From: Opitutaceae bacterium
GTDB taxonomy: Bacteria; Verrucomicrobiota; Verrucomicrobiia; Opitutales; Opitutaceae
Length of the DNA stretch: 35,023 nt
Direction: 5' to 3'
Assembly: GCA_025360455.1 (NCBI GenBank)
Contig: JANYCF010000365.1
Span: 1-35,023 of the forward strand
Shown: positions 21,457-29,202 of the stretch, piece after piece
Position numbering within the stretch: position 1 is the first letter of the stretch
Layout: each line of letters begins with the position of its first letter
The notes under the pieces: model-generated
Told to the model about the DNA's origin: nothing
The model's input: the letters and a program-made list of their open reading frames with translations, nothing else
The model's database searches: none
Position numbers and translations under genes: made by a program

Positions 21457-24312
21457 ATGTCGTTATTGAGTGTCGTCGGCCAGCGTTGGATGAGTGAACG
21501 GGAACCCGAACTGGGTCTCGGGGTGGTCGCGAGCGTGGATCGCACGCGGATCGGCATCGAGTTTCCCGCCACAGGGGAAAAACGTCTCTATGCTCTCGGG
21601 ACGCCTGTGCTCAAGCGGGTGCAGTTCCGCGTGGGCGAGCAGGTGGCGACGCGCGATGGCCTCACGTTGACGATTGAAACGGTCGAAGAAGAAGCCGGCT
21701 TGCTGGTCTATGTGGGCGGAGGCCGGCGCGTGCGGGAGGATGTGATTTCGGACATCACGAGTGTCGCATTACCGCAGGAGCGGTTGATGGCGGGGCAGGT
21801 CGATCCGGGCGAGGTGTTCGATTTGCGCTACCGGGCGTTGCAGGCGCAGGCGCGGTTCCGTCAGTCGGAAGTGCGTGGCATGCTCGGCGGACGGCTTGAA
21901 CTGATTCCGCATCAATTTTCCATTTTGCAAGCGGTGGCCTCGCGTCAGATTCCGCGCGTGTTGTTGGCTGATGAAGTCGGTCTCGGGAAAACTATTGAGG
22001 CCTGTCTGATTTTGCAGCGCCTGCTGGCCATCGGCAAAGCGAAGCGCGTGCTGATCCTCGTGCCGGAATCACTCACGCACCAATGGTTCGTGGAATTGCT
22101 GCGCCGCTTCAATTTCTGGTTCAGTATCTATGACGAGGCGCGTTGCATTGCGGTGGAGCAAAGCGATCCGGGCGCGAATCCTTTTCTCGCCACGCAACTC
22201 GCTCTGGGCAGCACGACTTTTCTCGCGGGAAATCCGACGCGCCGTGAACAGGCGGTGGCCGCTGGGTGGGATATCGTCGTCGTGGACGAAGCGCATCATC
22301 TCGAATGGACGCCAGAGCTCGTTAGTCCCGAATACGCGCTCGTCGAGGAACTTGCAGGAAAGTGCCCGGGCTTGCTGTTGCTCACGGCCACGCCGACGCA
22401 GCTCGGTCTCGCCGGACACTTCGCGCGTCTACGGCTGCTTGATCCGGATCGTTACGATGATTTCGATAAATTTCTCGCTGAGTCCGAGGGCTTCGGCGCC
22501 GTGGCAGTGATTGCCGGGAAGATCCTCGAGCAAAAACCTTTGAAGCCCGCTGACCACGCGAGTTTAAAGAAGATTTTCAACAAGGACCCGGTCGGGCTTG
22601 GTCAACATCTCGATGCGTTGGCGACCGGCAAACCGGGAGCGAGGGAAGCGTTGATCAAGACGCTGCTCGACCAGCATGGCACAGGACGCGTGGTGTTCCG
22701 CAATACGCGAGCCGGGATGAGTGGATTTCCTAAACGGAAATTTTGTCCCGCTCCGTTGCCCGGGAAAAATCTCACGTTGCTGGCCCGCATCGCGCGCGAG
22801 TTAGAGGCCGAAGAGACCGGGCAGGAAGAGAGCATCCGCTACTCGTTCAAGGAAGACCCGCGCATCGACTGGCTGATCGATTTTCTCACCGACAACAAGC
22901 CGGCCAAAGTACTCTTGATCTGCAAATCCCGGCGCAAGGTCACCGCCATTGAGGCGGCGCTGCAGGAGAAGATTAATTTCAAGGTGGGGCTCTTTCATGA
23001 AGGGCTGCCGCTAATCCAGCGCGACCGGAATGCGGCATGGTTTGCCGAGCCAGACGGGGCGCAGCTGCTCATCTGTTCGGAGATCGGCAGCGAAGGCCGC
23101 AACTTCCAGTTCGCGCACCATCTCGTGCTCTGGGATCTGCCGCTCAATCCCGGCTTGCTTGAGCAGCGCATCGGCCGGCTCGACCGCATTGGGCAGACGC
23201 AGACGATCCGGATTCATGTGCCCTACGTTGAGAGCAGCAGCGAGGAATGCGTGCTCGACTGGTATCATCGCGGGTTGGATGCGATTGAAACCTCGCTGCA
23301 GGGCGGGAATGATTATCAGGACAAATTCAAAGCACGCCTGCTCGCCCAAGCGCTGGCGCACGACGGCACGATATCAAAACGTGGCGCGAAAGACTGGGAA
23401 GCGTTCATCAAGGAAACGGCGGAGTTCCGCGAGGAGCTTTCGTTGAAGATGAAGAACGGACGTGACTGGTTGCTGGAGCTGAATTCGTTTAACCCGGAAG
23501 TCGCCGCACGGGCGATCGAGCAGGTTCGCGCCGTGGACGCCGATCAGTTCCTGCGGAATTTCCTCAGCGATTTGCTGGATCACTTCGGCGTGCGGATCAA
23601 GGAGCACGAGGAAGGCGATGTGTTTCTTGATCCGAGCCACGCCTATATCGAGGGATTTCCGTCCATCCCGCACGACGGCATGCTGGCGACCTTCAACCGG
23701 CAGCGCGCGATCATCCGCGAAGACATCAAGTTCATCTCGCCGGACCATGCGCTCGTACAGGATGCGATTGATCTGCTGATCGATTCCAAATCGGGCACGA
23801 CGGCGTTCAGCCGCATCACGTTGGACAAACCCAATCTCGTGCTTGAAACGATCTTCGTGCTCGAAGCCGTAGCCGATTCCCGCTGGCACGTGGACCAGTT
23901 CCTCGCGCCCGTGCCCGTCCGCATCGTGGTGGATGTGCGCGGCAACGACCTCACCGACGAGCGCGACGCCAAGTCACTCGCCGCAGAATCCGAGGATGGC
24001 ATCATCCAGCGTTTCCTGGAGCGTCCGAGCTTCAACATCTCGCTCTTGAAAGCGCTGATCGATGGCGCGACAAAACTCGCCGAAGTCCGAACCGGCACGC
24101 TTAAAAAAGCAGCCCAAGCCAAAGCTAGCACGGTGCTGAACGCTGATCTGCAACGCCTGATCGATCTGCGAAAGCTGAATGATCACGTGCGTCCGGAAGA
24201 AATCACGCAGGCGCAGGCGCAGCTGAAAAACATCAGTGGTGCGATCGAGCAAGCGCGGCTGCGGTTGGATTCAATCCGGTTGATCGTGGAAGGCCCGGCC
24301 GGGAAGGAGTGA
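21457..24312 (+). CDS. rapA: RapA, RNA polymerase-associated SNF2/Swi2 ATPase
   Basis: Protein of 951 residues, close to E. coli RapA (968). RapA binds RNA polymerase and uses ATP hydrolysis to recycle polymerase from post-transcription complexes. The N-terminal Tudor-like region covers about residues 1-110 (VGQRWMSEREPELGLGVV). The SNF2 helicase core has Walker A LLADEVGLGKTIEACLIL near 171, the DEAH box VVVDEAHHLEW near 274, and in the second lobe LLICSEIGSEGRNFQFA and motif VI LEQRIGRLDRIGQTQTI near 569. The remaining 350 residues are the RapA-specific C-terminus (VFLDPSHAYIEGFPSIP, LETIFVLEAVADSRWHVDQF). A GAGG four bases before the ATG is one of the few ribosome-binding sites visible in the window. 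Confidence 0.93.
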   Translation: MSLLSVVGQRWMSEREPELGLGVVASVDRTRIGIEFPATGEKRLYALGTPVLKRVQFRVGEQVATRDGLTLTIETVEEEAGLLVYVGGGRRVREDVISDITSVALPQERLMAGQVDPGEVFDLRYRALQAQARFRQSEVRGMLGGRLELIPHQFSILQAVASRQIPRVLLADEVGLGKTIEACLILQRLLAIGKAKRVLILVPESLTHQWFVELLRRFNFWFSIYDEARCIAVEQSDPGANPFLATQLALGSTTFLAGNPTRREQAVAAGWDIVVVDEAHHLEWTPELVSPEYALVEELAGKCPGLLLLTATPTQLGLAGHFARLRLLDPDRYDDFDKFLAESEGFGAVAVIAGKILEQKPLKPADHASLKKIFNKDPVGLGQHLDALATGKPGAREALIKTLLDQHGTGRVVFRNTRAGMSGFPKRKFCPAPLPGKNLTLLARIARELEAEETGQEESIRYSFKEDPRIDWLIDFLTDNKPAKVLLICKSRRKVTAIEAALQEKINFKVGLFHEGLPLIQRDRNAAWFAEPDGAQLLICSEIGSEGRNFQFAHHLVLWDLPLNPGLLEQRIGRLDRIGQTQTIRIHVPYVESSSEECVLDWYHRGLDAIETSLQGGNDYQDKFKARLLAQALAHDGTISKRGAKDWEAFIKETAEFREELSLKMKNGRDWLLELNSFNPEVAARAIEQVRAVDADQFLRNFLSDLLDHFGVRIKEHEEGDVFLDPSHAYIEGFPSIPHDGMLATFNRQRAIIREDIKFISPDHALVQDAIDLLIDSKSGTTAFSRITLDKPNLVLETIFVLEAVADSRWHVDQFLAPVPVRIVVDVRGNDLTDERDAKSLAAESEDGIIQRFLERPSFNISLLKALIDGATKLAEVRTGTLKKAAQAKASTVLNADLQRLIDLRKLNDHVRPEEITQAQAQLKNISGAIEQARLRLDSIRLIVEGPAGKE

Positions 24313-24321
24313 GGATTGATC

Positions 24322-24425
24322 AACCGCGAATGGACACGAATTTACGCGAATAAAGAATCCGGAATCAGAAGGGGTAGTTTTCTGAGATCGAAAAGATTAG
24401 CGTCAATTTGCGTGGATTAGCGGTT
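24322..24425. repeat. MITE-like element with ~30-bp imperfect terminal inverted repeats, overlaps the DUF1643 gene end
   Basis: The left end (24322-24351, AACCGCGAATGGACACGAAT...) and the complement of the right end (24396-24425, AACCGCTAATCCACGCAAAT...) agree at about 23 of 30 positions. The right end encodes the last residues (LNR) and the TAA of the DUF1643 gene. The centre is A+T-rich and non-coding. Confidence 0.65.
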
Positions 24426-24947
24426 AAGAAATGTTTCCGGCTTTTTGGAGGGGTAGACTCCCGACGGTGTCGGCGTCCACCGAACCAGCGCCTGCTTGCC
24501 GGCGACGTAAAGCGGGTGGCGTGGATGGCCGTCCTTCGTGGTGCCGAGGCACCAGAGTTCTCTGCCGGGGAAAAGTTTCGCGACGGCCTCGGACCGCGAC
24601 TGGTATTCCCCAATCGCGCCCCAGGCGGCGACGATCTTCGTGCAGCGCTTCGCTGCGAGTTGGAGCGAGGCATCGTTCCCCGCGCCGACAGGATCTTTCG
24701 CCGCCATCATTTCCTTGGGGTAGGGCGTGCGCAGCGCGAAGATGTTGGCCATCCAGAAACCATCAAAGCCCTCGCGTTTGGAAAACGAAGCGATGCGGGT
24801 GAGGGTGGGATCAAGCTGGGCTTCATCGGCGGTGCTTGGGTTCAGCCCGATCCACATGATGAGGCTTTCGCTGAACAGCGGATTCCAGCGATGAATCAAG
24901 CTGTAGCGGTGCCGGCGGTCAGGGGAGAAATGACATTCGTTATCCAC
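24417..24947 (-). CDS. DUF1643 domain-containing protein
   Basis: Soluble protein of about 176 residues from a GTG at 24947 (giving MDNECHFSPDRRHRYSL). The frame is open up to a TTG at 25007, but that extension (...WLALPPLLLNAR) does not look conserved and 176 residues is the normal length. DUF1643 landmarks are FSPDRRHRYSLIHRW, then MWIGLNPSTADEAQLDPT, then FDGFWMANIFALRTPYP, then IVAAWG, then LWCLGTTKDGHPRHPLYV. The family is widespread, often on mobile or phage DNA, and has no proven activity; its fold is compared with nucleotide- or nucleoside-binding proteins. It is transcribed divergently from purB. The stop codon lies in the dispersed repeat at 24322-24425. Confidence 0.88.
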   Translation of the reverse strand: MDNECHFSPDRRHRYSLIHRWNPLFSESLIMWIGLNPSTADEAQLDPTLTRIASFSKREGFDGFWMANIFALRTPYPKEMMAAKDPVGAGNDASLQLAAKRCTKIVAAWGAIGEYQSRSEAVAKLFPGRELWCLGTTKDGHPRHPLYVAGKQALVRWTPTPSGVYPSKKPETFLNR

Positions 24948-25181
24948 GAAACGAGCGTTCAGCAGGAGAGGAGGGAGCGCAAGCCAGCGTAGTAAGTCCG
25001 CTGCCAATAACTCCTTCGTTCACTTCGAACTCTTCGCGAGCGCACCCTGAGTTTTCTTGAAGTGGCTGACTCCAATTGCACCACAGGCACGGAAGCGCGG
25101 TGGCTACGACTGATCCAATCCGTGTCTCCCCTCGGGTTTTCGGCTGGCAAGTCCGGAAGACGCCCTTAACCGTTGCGATCC

Positions 25182-26621
25182 GTGAATCCAAACGACACCG
25201 CTCCCGAACCCATTTCCAACGTGCTGGCCGAACGCTATGCCTCGGCAGCCATGAAAGCGACGTGGTCGGCGCACGGGCGCATCTTGATCGAACGCGATTA
25301 CTGGATCGCCGTCATGAAGGCGCAGCGTGATCTCGGCATCGCGATTCCCGCCGAGGCGATCAAGGACTACGAGCGCGTGCGTGATAACGTCGATCTCACG
25401 CATATTGCCGAGCGTGAACGCACCACGTTGCATGACGTGAAGGCGCGCATCGAAGAATTTTCCGAGCTGGCCAACCGGCAATTCATTCATCTCGGGCTCA
25501 CCAGCCGCGATCTGACGGAAAATGTCGAACAACTCCAGGTCGCCCGCGCGCTTCAGCTCGTGCGTTTCAAAGTCGTGGCCGCTCTCGGCGTGCTTGCCCA
25601 GCGTGCCTCGGAATTTCGCGATCTGATGCTCACGGGTCGCACGCACAATGTCCCGGCGCAGCCGACGACGATGGGCAAGCGGTTCGCGATGTTTGGCCAG
25701 GAACTGCTCATCGCCCACCAGCGGATCGATGAATTGATCGCGCGTTACCCGGTGCGCGGGCTCAAGGGTGCGGTTGGTACGCAGCTCGATCAGCTCACTT
25801 TGCTCGGAAGCGATCCGAAGAAGGTGGCCCAACTCGAAGCGCGCATCGTGAAGCATCTCGGCTTCAAGCAATCGCTCTTCGCGGTCGGCCAGGTTTATCC
25901 GCGCAGTTTGGATTTCGATGTCGTGAGTGCGCTGCATCAGGTCGGCGCGGCGGCGGCGAGTTTTGCCACCACGCTCCGGCTGATGGCTGGCGCCGGATTG
26001 ATGACCGAGGGTTTTCAAGCCGGGCAGGTGGGCTCATCCGCCATGCCGCACAAGGTCAACGCGCGGAACTGCGAACGCATCTGCGGCTTCTCGACGATTA
26101 TTTCCGGTTACGTGACCATGACGGCGGCGTTGTCCGGCCATCAATGGAATGAAGGCGACGTATCCTGCTCAGTCGTACGCCGCGTGGCGTTGCCCGATGC
26201 GTTTTACGCGATCGACGGGTTGCTCGAAACTTATCTGACCGTGCTGCGCCAGATGGAGGTTTTCCCGGCAGCCGTGGCCGCGGAGAACGAGCGCAATCTG
26301 CCTTTCCTCGCTACGACCACGATCATGATGGAGGCCGTCAAAGCCGGTGCCGGCCGCGAGACCGCTCACGAAGCCATCAAAGAACACGCGCTGGCAGCGG
26401 CCAAGGCCCTGCGTACGGGTGGCGATGCCGATTTGCTGGGGCGATTGGCCGGCGACAAACGCATCGGCCTCGGGAAGAAGAAGCTCACGGCGATTCTGGC
26501 TGAAAATGAACGCTTTGTCGGAGCTGCTCCCCATCAGGTGGATGAATTCGCCGCGACCGTGCAGCCGTTGTTGAAGAAGCATAAAGGCGCGGCAGACTAC
26601 CGGCCGGGCAAGCTGCTTTGA
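25182..26621 (+). CDS. purB: Adenylosuccinate lyase
   Basis: Cytosolic homotetrameric enzyme of purine synthesis. It removes fumarate from SAICAR and from adenylosuccinate. About 479 residues from the GTG at 25182; a TTG at 25173 is an alternative start. Family features are HDVKARIEEF with the conserved His, HLGLTSRDLTEN, LTGRTHNVPAQPTT, and the fumarase/aspartase-superfamily signature GSSAMPHKVNARNCE near residue 284 with its mobile catalytic Ser. After this come RRVALPDAFYAIDGLLETYL and the helical C-terminus. Ankyrin-protein and phosphofructokinase genes follow on the same strand. It is complete and unremarkable. Confidence 0.95.
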   Translation: MNPNDTAPEPISNVLAERYASAAMKATWSAHGRILIERDYWIAVMKAQRDLGIAIPAEAIKDYERVRDNVDLTHIAERERTTLHDVKARIEEFSELANRQFIHLGLTSRDLTENVEQLQVARALQLVRFKVVAALGVLAQRASEFRDLMLTGRTHNVPAQPTTMGKRFAMFGQELLIAHQRIDELIARYPVRGLKGAVGTQLDQLTLLGSDPKKVAQLEARIVKHLGFKQSLFAVGQVYPRSLDFDVVSALHQVGAAAASFATTLRLMAGAGLMTEGFQAGQVGSSAMPHKVNARNCERICGFSTIISGYVTMTAALSGHQWNEGDVSCSVVRRVALPDAFYAIDGLLETYLTVLRQMEVFPAAVAAENERNLPFLATTTIMMEAVKAGAGRETAHEAIKEHALAAAKALRTGGDADLLGRLAGDKRIGLGKKKLTAILAENERFVGAAPHQVDEFAATVQPLLKKHKGAADYRPGKLL

Positions 26622-26652
26622 GTCGGGCATGCGATCCCTTTACCCGTACATC

Positions 26653-27369
26653 ATGACCAGAAAAGATTTCTTCACCAAATCGTTGGTTGCGTCGTCGATC
26701 ATCGCCGCCGCGCCTCTGCTGGGAGCCACTGAGTCCACGGATCAAGAGATCAGTCCTGAAACCGGTCGAGGCCCCGGCCGGGGTCCACGCCAGCCTCTGA
26801 AGCAGGTGCTGGAATTTGTCCAAGCGGGTCATCGTGATCTCGACAAGATCAAGGTGATGCTCGAGCAAGCCCCGGGATTGATTCATGCCCGGTGGGATTG
26901 GGGTGACGGTGACTGGGAAAGCGCTTTGGAAGGGGCCGCCCACATGGGCCGGGCCGACATCGTGTGTTATTTGCTGTCGAACGGTGTCCGGGTGGATAGT
27001 TTTTCAGCAGCGATGCTGGGTGATGCCGGAACCATTCAGGCGCTGATGAAGCTTGAGCCCGGGATCGCCCATGCCAAAGGCCCGCATGGTCTGCCGCTGA
27101 TGTTTTATGTCGGTTATGGCGGTAGTGTCGTTATGGCCGAGGCGGTGACTCCACACCTGATGGACAAGGCGGGAGAATGTAACCGGGCGCTGCATACCGC
27201 CACTTTGTCCGGCCACGAGGCTTTGGTGGAATGGTTGATCAAGAACGGGGCCACTGATTTGAACACGCAGAATTTCTTCGGGAAAACGCCGCTGGATGCC
27301 GCCTTGGAGCAGAAATTCGATGGCATCGCCAAATTACTACGCTCCAATGGAGGCAAGCCGTCGAACTAG
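26653..27369 (+). CDS. Exported ankyrin-repeat protein
   Basis: Protein of 238 residues from the ATG at 26653. The N-terminus MTRKDFFTKSLVASSIIAAA resembles a twin-arginine-style leader but has TRK rather than RR, so Sec export is also possible. A Gly/Arg/Pro-rich linker (GRGPGRGPRQP) follows. Ankyrin-like repeats then run to the end: LDKIKVMLEQAPGLIHARWD, WESALEGAAHMGRADIVCYL, then a variant repeat with AGTIQALMKLEPGIAHAKG, and LHTATLSGHEALVEWLI-KNGATDLNTQNFFGKTPLDAA as the most canonical. Such proteins bind partners rather than catalyse. It starts 31 bp after purB and may be cotranscribed with it. The partner is unknown. Confidence 0.85.
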   Translation: MTRKDFFTKSLVASSIIAAAPLLGATESTDQEISPETGRGPGRGPRQPLKQVLEFVQAGHRDLDKIKVMLEQAPGLIHARWDWGDGDWESALEGAAHMGRADIVCYLLSNGVRVDSFSAAMLGDAGTIQALMKLEPGIAHAKGPHGLPLMFYVGYGGSVVMAEAVTPHLMDKAGECNRALHTATLSGHEALVEWLIKNGATDLNTQNFFGKTPLDAALEQKFDGIAKLLRSNGGKPSN

Positions 27370-27671
27370 CCTGGCTGCTGTAATGTTGGCGGTATTGTTG
27401 TGGATGGGGGTGGGGTGCCCTCATCCCGCTGGTAGGTGTCGCGCTGGTCGCGCCACGTTGTGAGGCAAGCTGCACCTGCATTTTCAGAGACAAAGGAACG
27501 AACTTGGCCGTTTCGGTCCTTTGCAACTGCCCCGCCACCTTGCCTGAAAGTCCGCCGGGCCAATATTTATGTTTTTACGGGGAAGGGAGATTTGGTTTGC
27601 CAGAGCTCTGATGGACGCCTTTTTTGACCCCTCACGTTGTTTGCTAAACCAACTTTAACACCATACATCCA
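27370..27671. other. Intergenic region before the phosphofructokinase gene
   Basis: About 300 bp without a gene. It carries a REP-like unit at 27432-27456 and, just before it, a stretch (27410-27427) resembling the core of the 9254-9347 element. The last 60 bp before 27672 are less GC-rich and must hold the promoter, but no firm -35/-10 pair is claimed. Confidence 0.5.
27432..27456 (+). repeat. REP-like palindrome, GTAG head (same subfamily as 7208-7232)
   Basis: GTAG at 27432-27435 is followed by GTGTCGCG (27436-27443), pairing with CGCGCCAC (27449-27456) with one mismatch. It differs from the unit at 7208-7232 at only a few bases. Confidence 0.65.
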
Positions 27672-28922
27672 ATGGCAGAGCTCGTAGGAAATGTTCTCAT
27701 CGGCCAAAGCGGCGGCCCGTCCGTCGTTAACAATGCCAGCGTCGCTGGCGTTGTGTCCGAAGCCCTTAATCACGGTTGCGTCGAGGAAGTCTACGGCGCG
27801 CTGAACGGCGTCGCCGGCATTTTGCACGAGGATCTCATCGATCTGGCGGCGGAATCGCAGCAGACGATCCGCGGCTTACGCCATACGCCCGGCGCGGCAC
27901 TCGGCAGTTGCCGCACCAAGCTCAAGAAGCAGCAGGATTTCGAGCGCGCGCTCGAAGTCTTCAAGGCGCACAATATCCGTTACTATTTCCACATCGGCGA
28001 CGGTGATGCCCAGGAAAATGCCGCCAAGATCTCCGAGCTCGCCCAAGCTCAGAACTATGATCTGCGCGTCATCGGTATTCCCAAGACGATCGATAACGAT
28101 CTCCCCGGCACCGACCATTGCCCCGGCTATGGCAGCGCGGTCAAATATATCGCGACCACGGTCAAGGAACTCGCCGTCGATGCCGATGCCGCCGGTGCGC
28201 ACGATCTCGTCACGATTGTTGAGGTCATGGGCCGCAACACGGGTTGGCTGGCCGCCGGTGCCTCATTGGCCAAGCGCCGCGATCACCCTGGTGATGCGCC
28301 GCACTTGGTTTACCTGCCCGAAGTCACTTTTGCTGGCGACAAGTTCGCTGATGACGTCCGCCGTGTCCTGAAAAAGGAAAAGCACTGCGTGATCGTGGTC
28401 GGCGAAGGCCTCGTCGACAAAGATGGCAACTATGTTGCCGTCGAGACCAGCGATGCCGCTGGTGCCGCGCAATTCGGTGGCGTGGGCGAATTCCTGAAGG
28501 AAATCGTCGAGACGCAAGTCGGCGCCAAGGTTCGCGTCGCCCGTCTCGGTATCGCGCAGCGCGCCGCTGCTCATCTCGCTTCCAAGGTGGATGCAGATGA
28601 AGCGTTCCTCGCTGGCCAAGCCGCCGTTAAGGCCGCCGTCAGTGGCGAGTCCGACAAGATGGTGACGCTCGTGCGTGGTGATGGCGACCACTACACCTGC
28701 GAAACCGGGCTCACTTCGTTGGCCGAGTTGGCCGGTAACGTGAAGAAACTCCCCCGCGAGTGGATTAACGAAGATGGTGTCAGCCTGAACTTCCAGTTCT
28801 ACCGCTACGCCACCCCGTTGATTCAGGGCGAAGTCGTGGTGCCTTTCGATAATGGCGTCCCATCCTTCGTGCGTCTGGCCAAGGAGTCCGTCGATAAGAC
28901 GCTCCCCGGTTACGAAGCCTAA
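27672..28922 (+). CDS. 6-phosphofructokinase, probably PPi-dependent
   Basis: Glycolytic enzyme of 416 residues that phosphorylates fructose 6-phosphate. PFK family elements are IGQSGGPSVVNNASVAGVV at the N-terminus, GSCRTKL, FHIGDGDAQENAAKI near residue 106, VIGIPKTIDNDLPGTDHC near 133, and IVEVMGRNTGWLAAGASLA. The lysine in PKTIDND, where ATP-dependent enzymes have PGTIDND, and the aspartate aligned with position 104 of E. coli PfkA indicate use of pyrophosphate instead of ATP, which makes the step reversible. The length fits the longer PPi-type clade. By eye the residue aligned with PfkA Asp103 is Gly, which is odd. A strong terminator follows. Confidence 0.88.
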   Translation: MAELVGNVLIGQSGGPSVVNNASVAGVVSEALNHGCVEEVYGALNGVAGILHEDLIDLAAESQQTIRGLRHTPGAALGSCRTKLKKQQDFERALEVFKAHNIRYYFHIGDGDAQENAAKISELAQAQNYDLRVIGIPKTIDNDLPGTDHCPGYGSAVKYIATTVKELAVDADAAGAHDLVTIVEVMGRNTGWLAAGASLAKRRDHPGDAPHLVYLPEVTFAGDKFADDVRRVLKKEKHCVIVVGEGLVDKDGNYVAVETSDAAGAAQFGGVGEFLKEIVETQVGAKVRVARLGIAQRAAAHLASKVDADEAFLAGQAAVKAAVSGESDKMVTLVRGDGDHYTCETGLTSLAELAGNVKKLPREWINEDGVSLNFQFYRYATPLIQGEVVVPFDNGVPSFVRLAKESVDKTLPGYEA

Positions 28923-28944
28923 GTCGCTTTTCATTAAGTTTTCC

Positions 28945-28973
28945 AAGCCGATCCGCGAGGGTCGGCTTTTTTT
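28945..28973 (+). terminator. Rho-independent terminator of the phosphofructokinase gene
   Basis: AAGCCGATCC (28945-28954) pairs with GGGTCGGCTT (28959-28968) across a GCGA tetraloop, with one G-T pair, and runs into seven T (28967-28973). It starts 22 bp after the stop codon. Confidence 0.92.
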
Positions 28974-29063
28974 ATGGGTAGGGCGGGACCGGGACGAGTG
29001 CGTAAGCCTCGACCGCTGGGCCCGCCGCGAATGTTGTTATGGCGCTCGCGACAGTGAACGAAT

Positions 29064-29088
29064 GAGTCGCGAGCAAGCTCGCTCCCAC
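29064..29088 (-). repeat. REP-like palindrome, GTGG head, resembling Pseudomonas REPs
   Basis: On the minus strand it reads GTGGGAGCGAGCTTGCTCGC and continues GACTC. The head is GTGG (29088-29085) and the stem is GCGAGC (29082-29077) with GCTCGC (29074-29069). The wording is very close to REP sequences I know from fluorescent pseudomonads. It lies in the leader region of the TonB-dependent receptor. Confidence 0.75.
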
Positions 29089-29202
29089 AAATGCGAGCAG
29101 AAGGGATTGGTCTCGAACGCCCCGGGGAACTTATTGTTCATGAGCATGAGCAAAACCCGCTTTGCTTTCGAGCCGGCGAACGGTAAGGTCCACGCTCCTT
29201 TT

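Noticed and set aside
24948-25181. tRNA or riboswitch in the DUF1643-purB divergent region
   Set aside because: No cloverleaf, T-loop sequence or purine-riboswitch core could be found; a similar search of the other intergenic regions also found none.
28852-29202. In-frame upstream extension of the TonB-receptor gene into the phosphofructokinase gene
   Set aside because: It crosses a strong terminator and a REP element and lacks export features; the ATG at 29203 starts a proper signal peptide.
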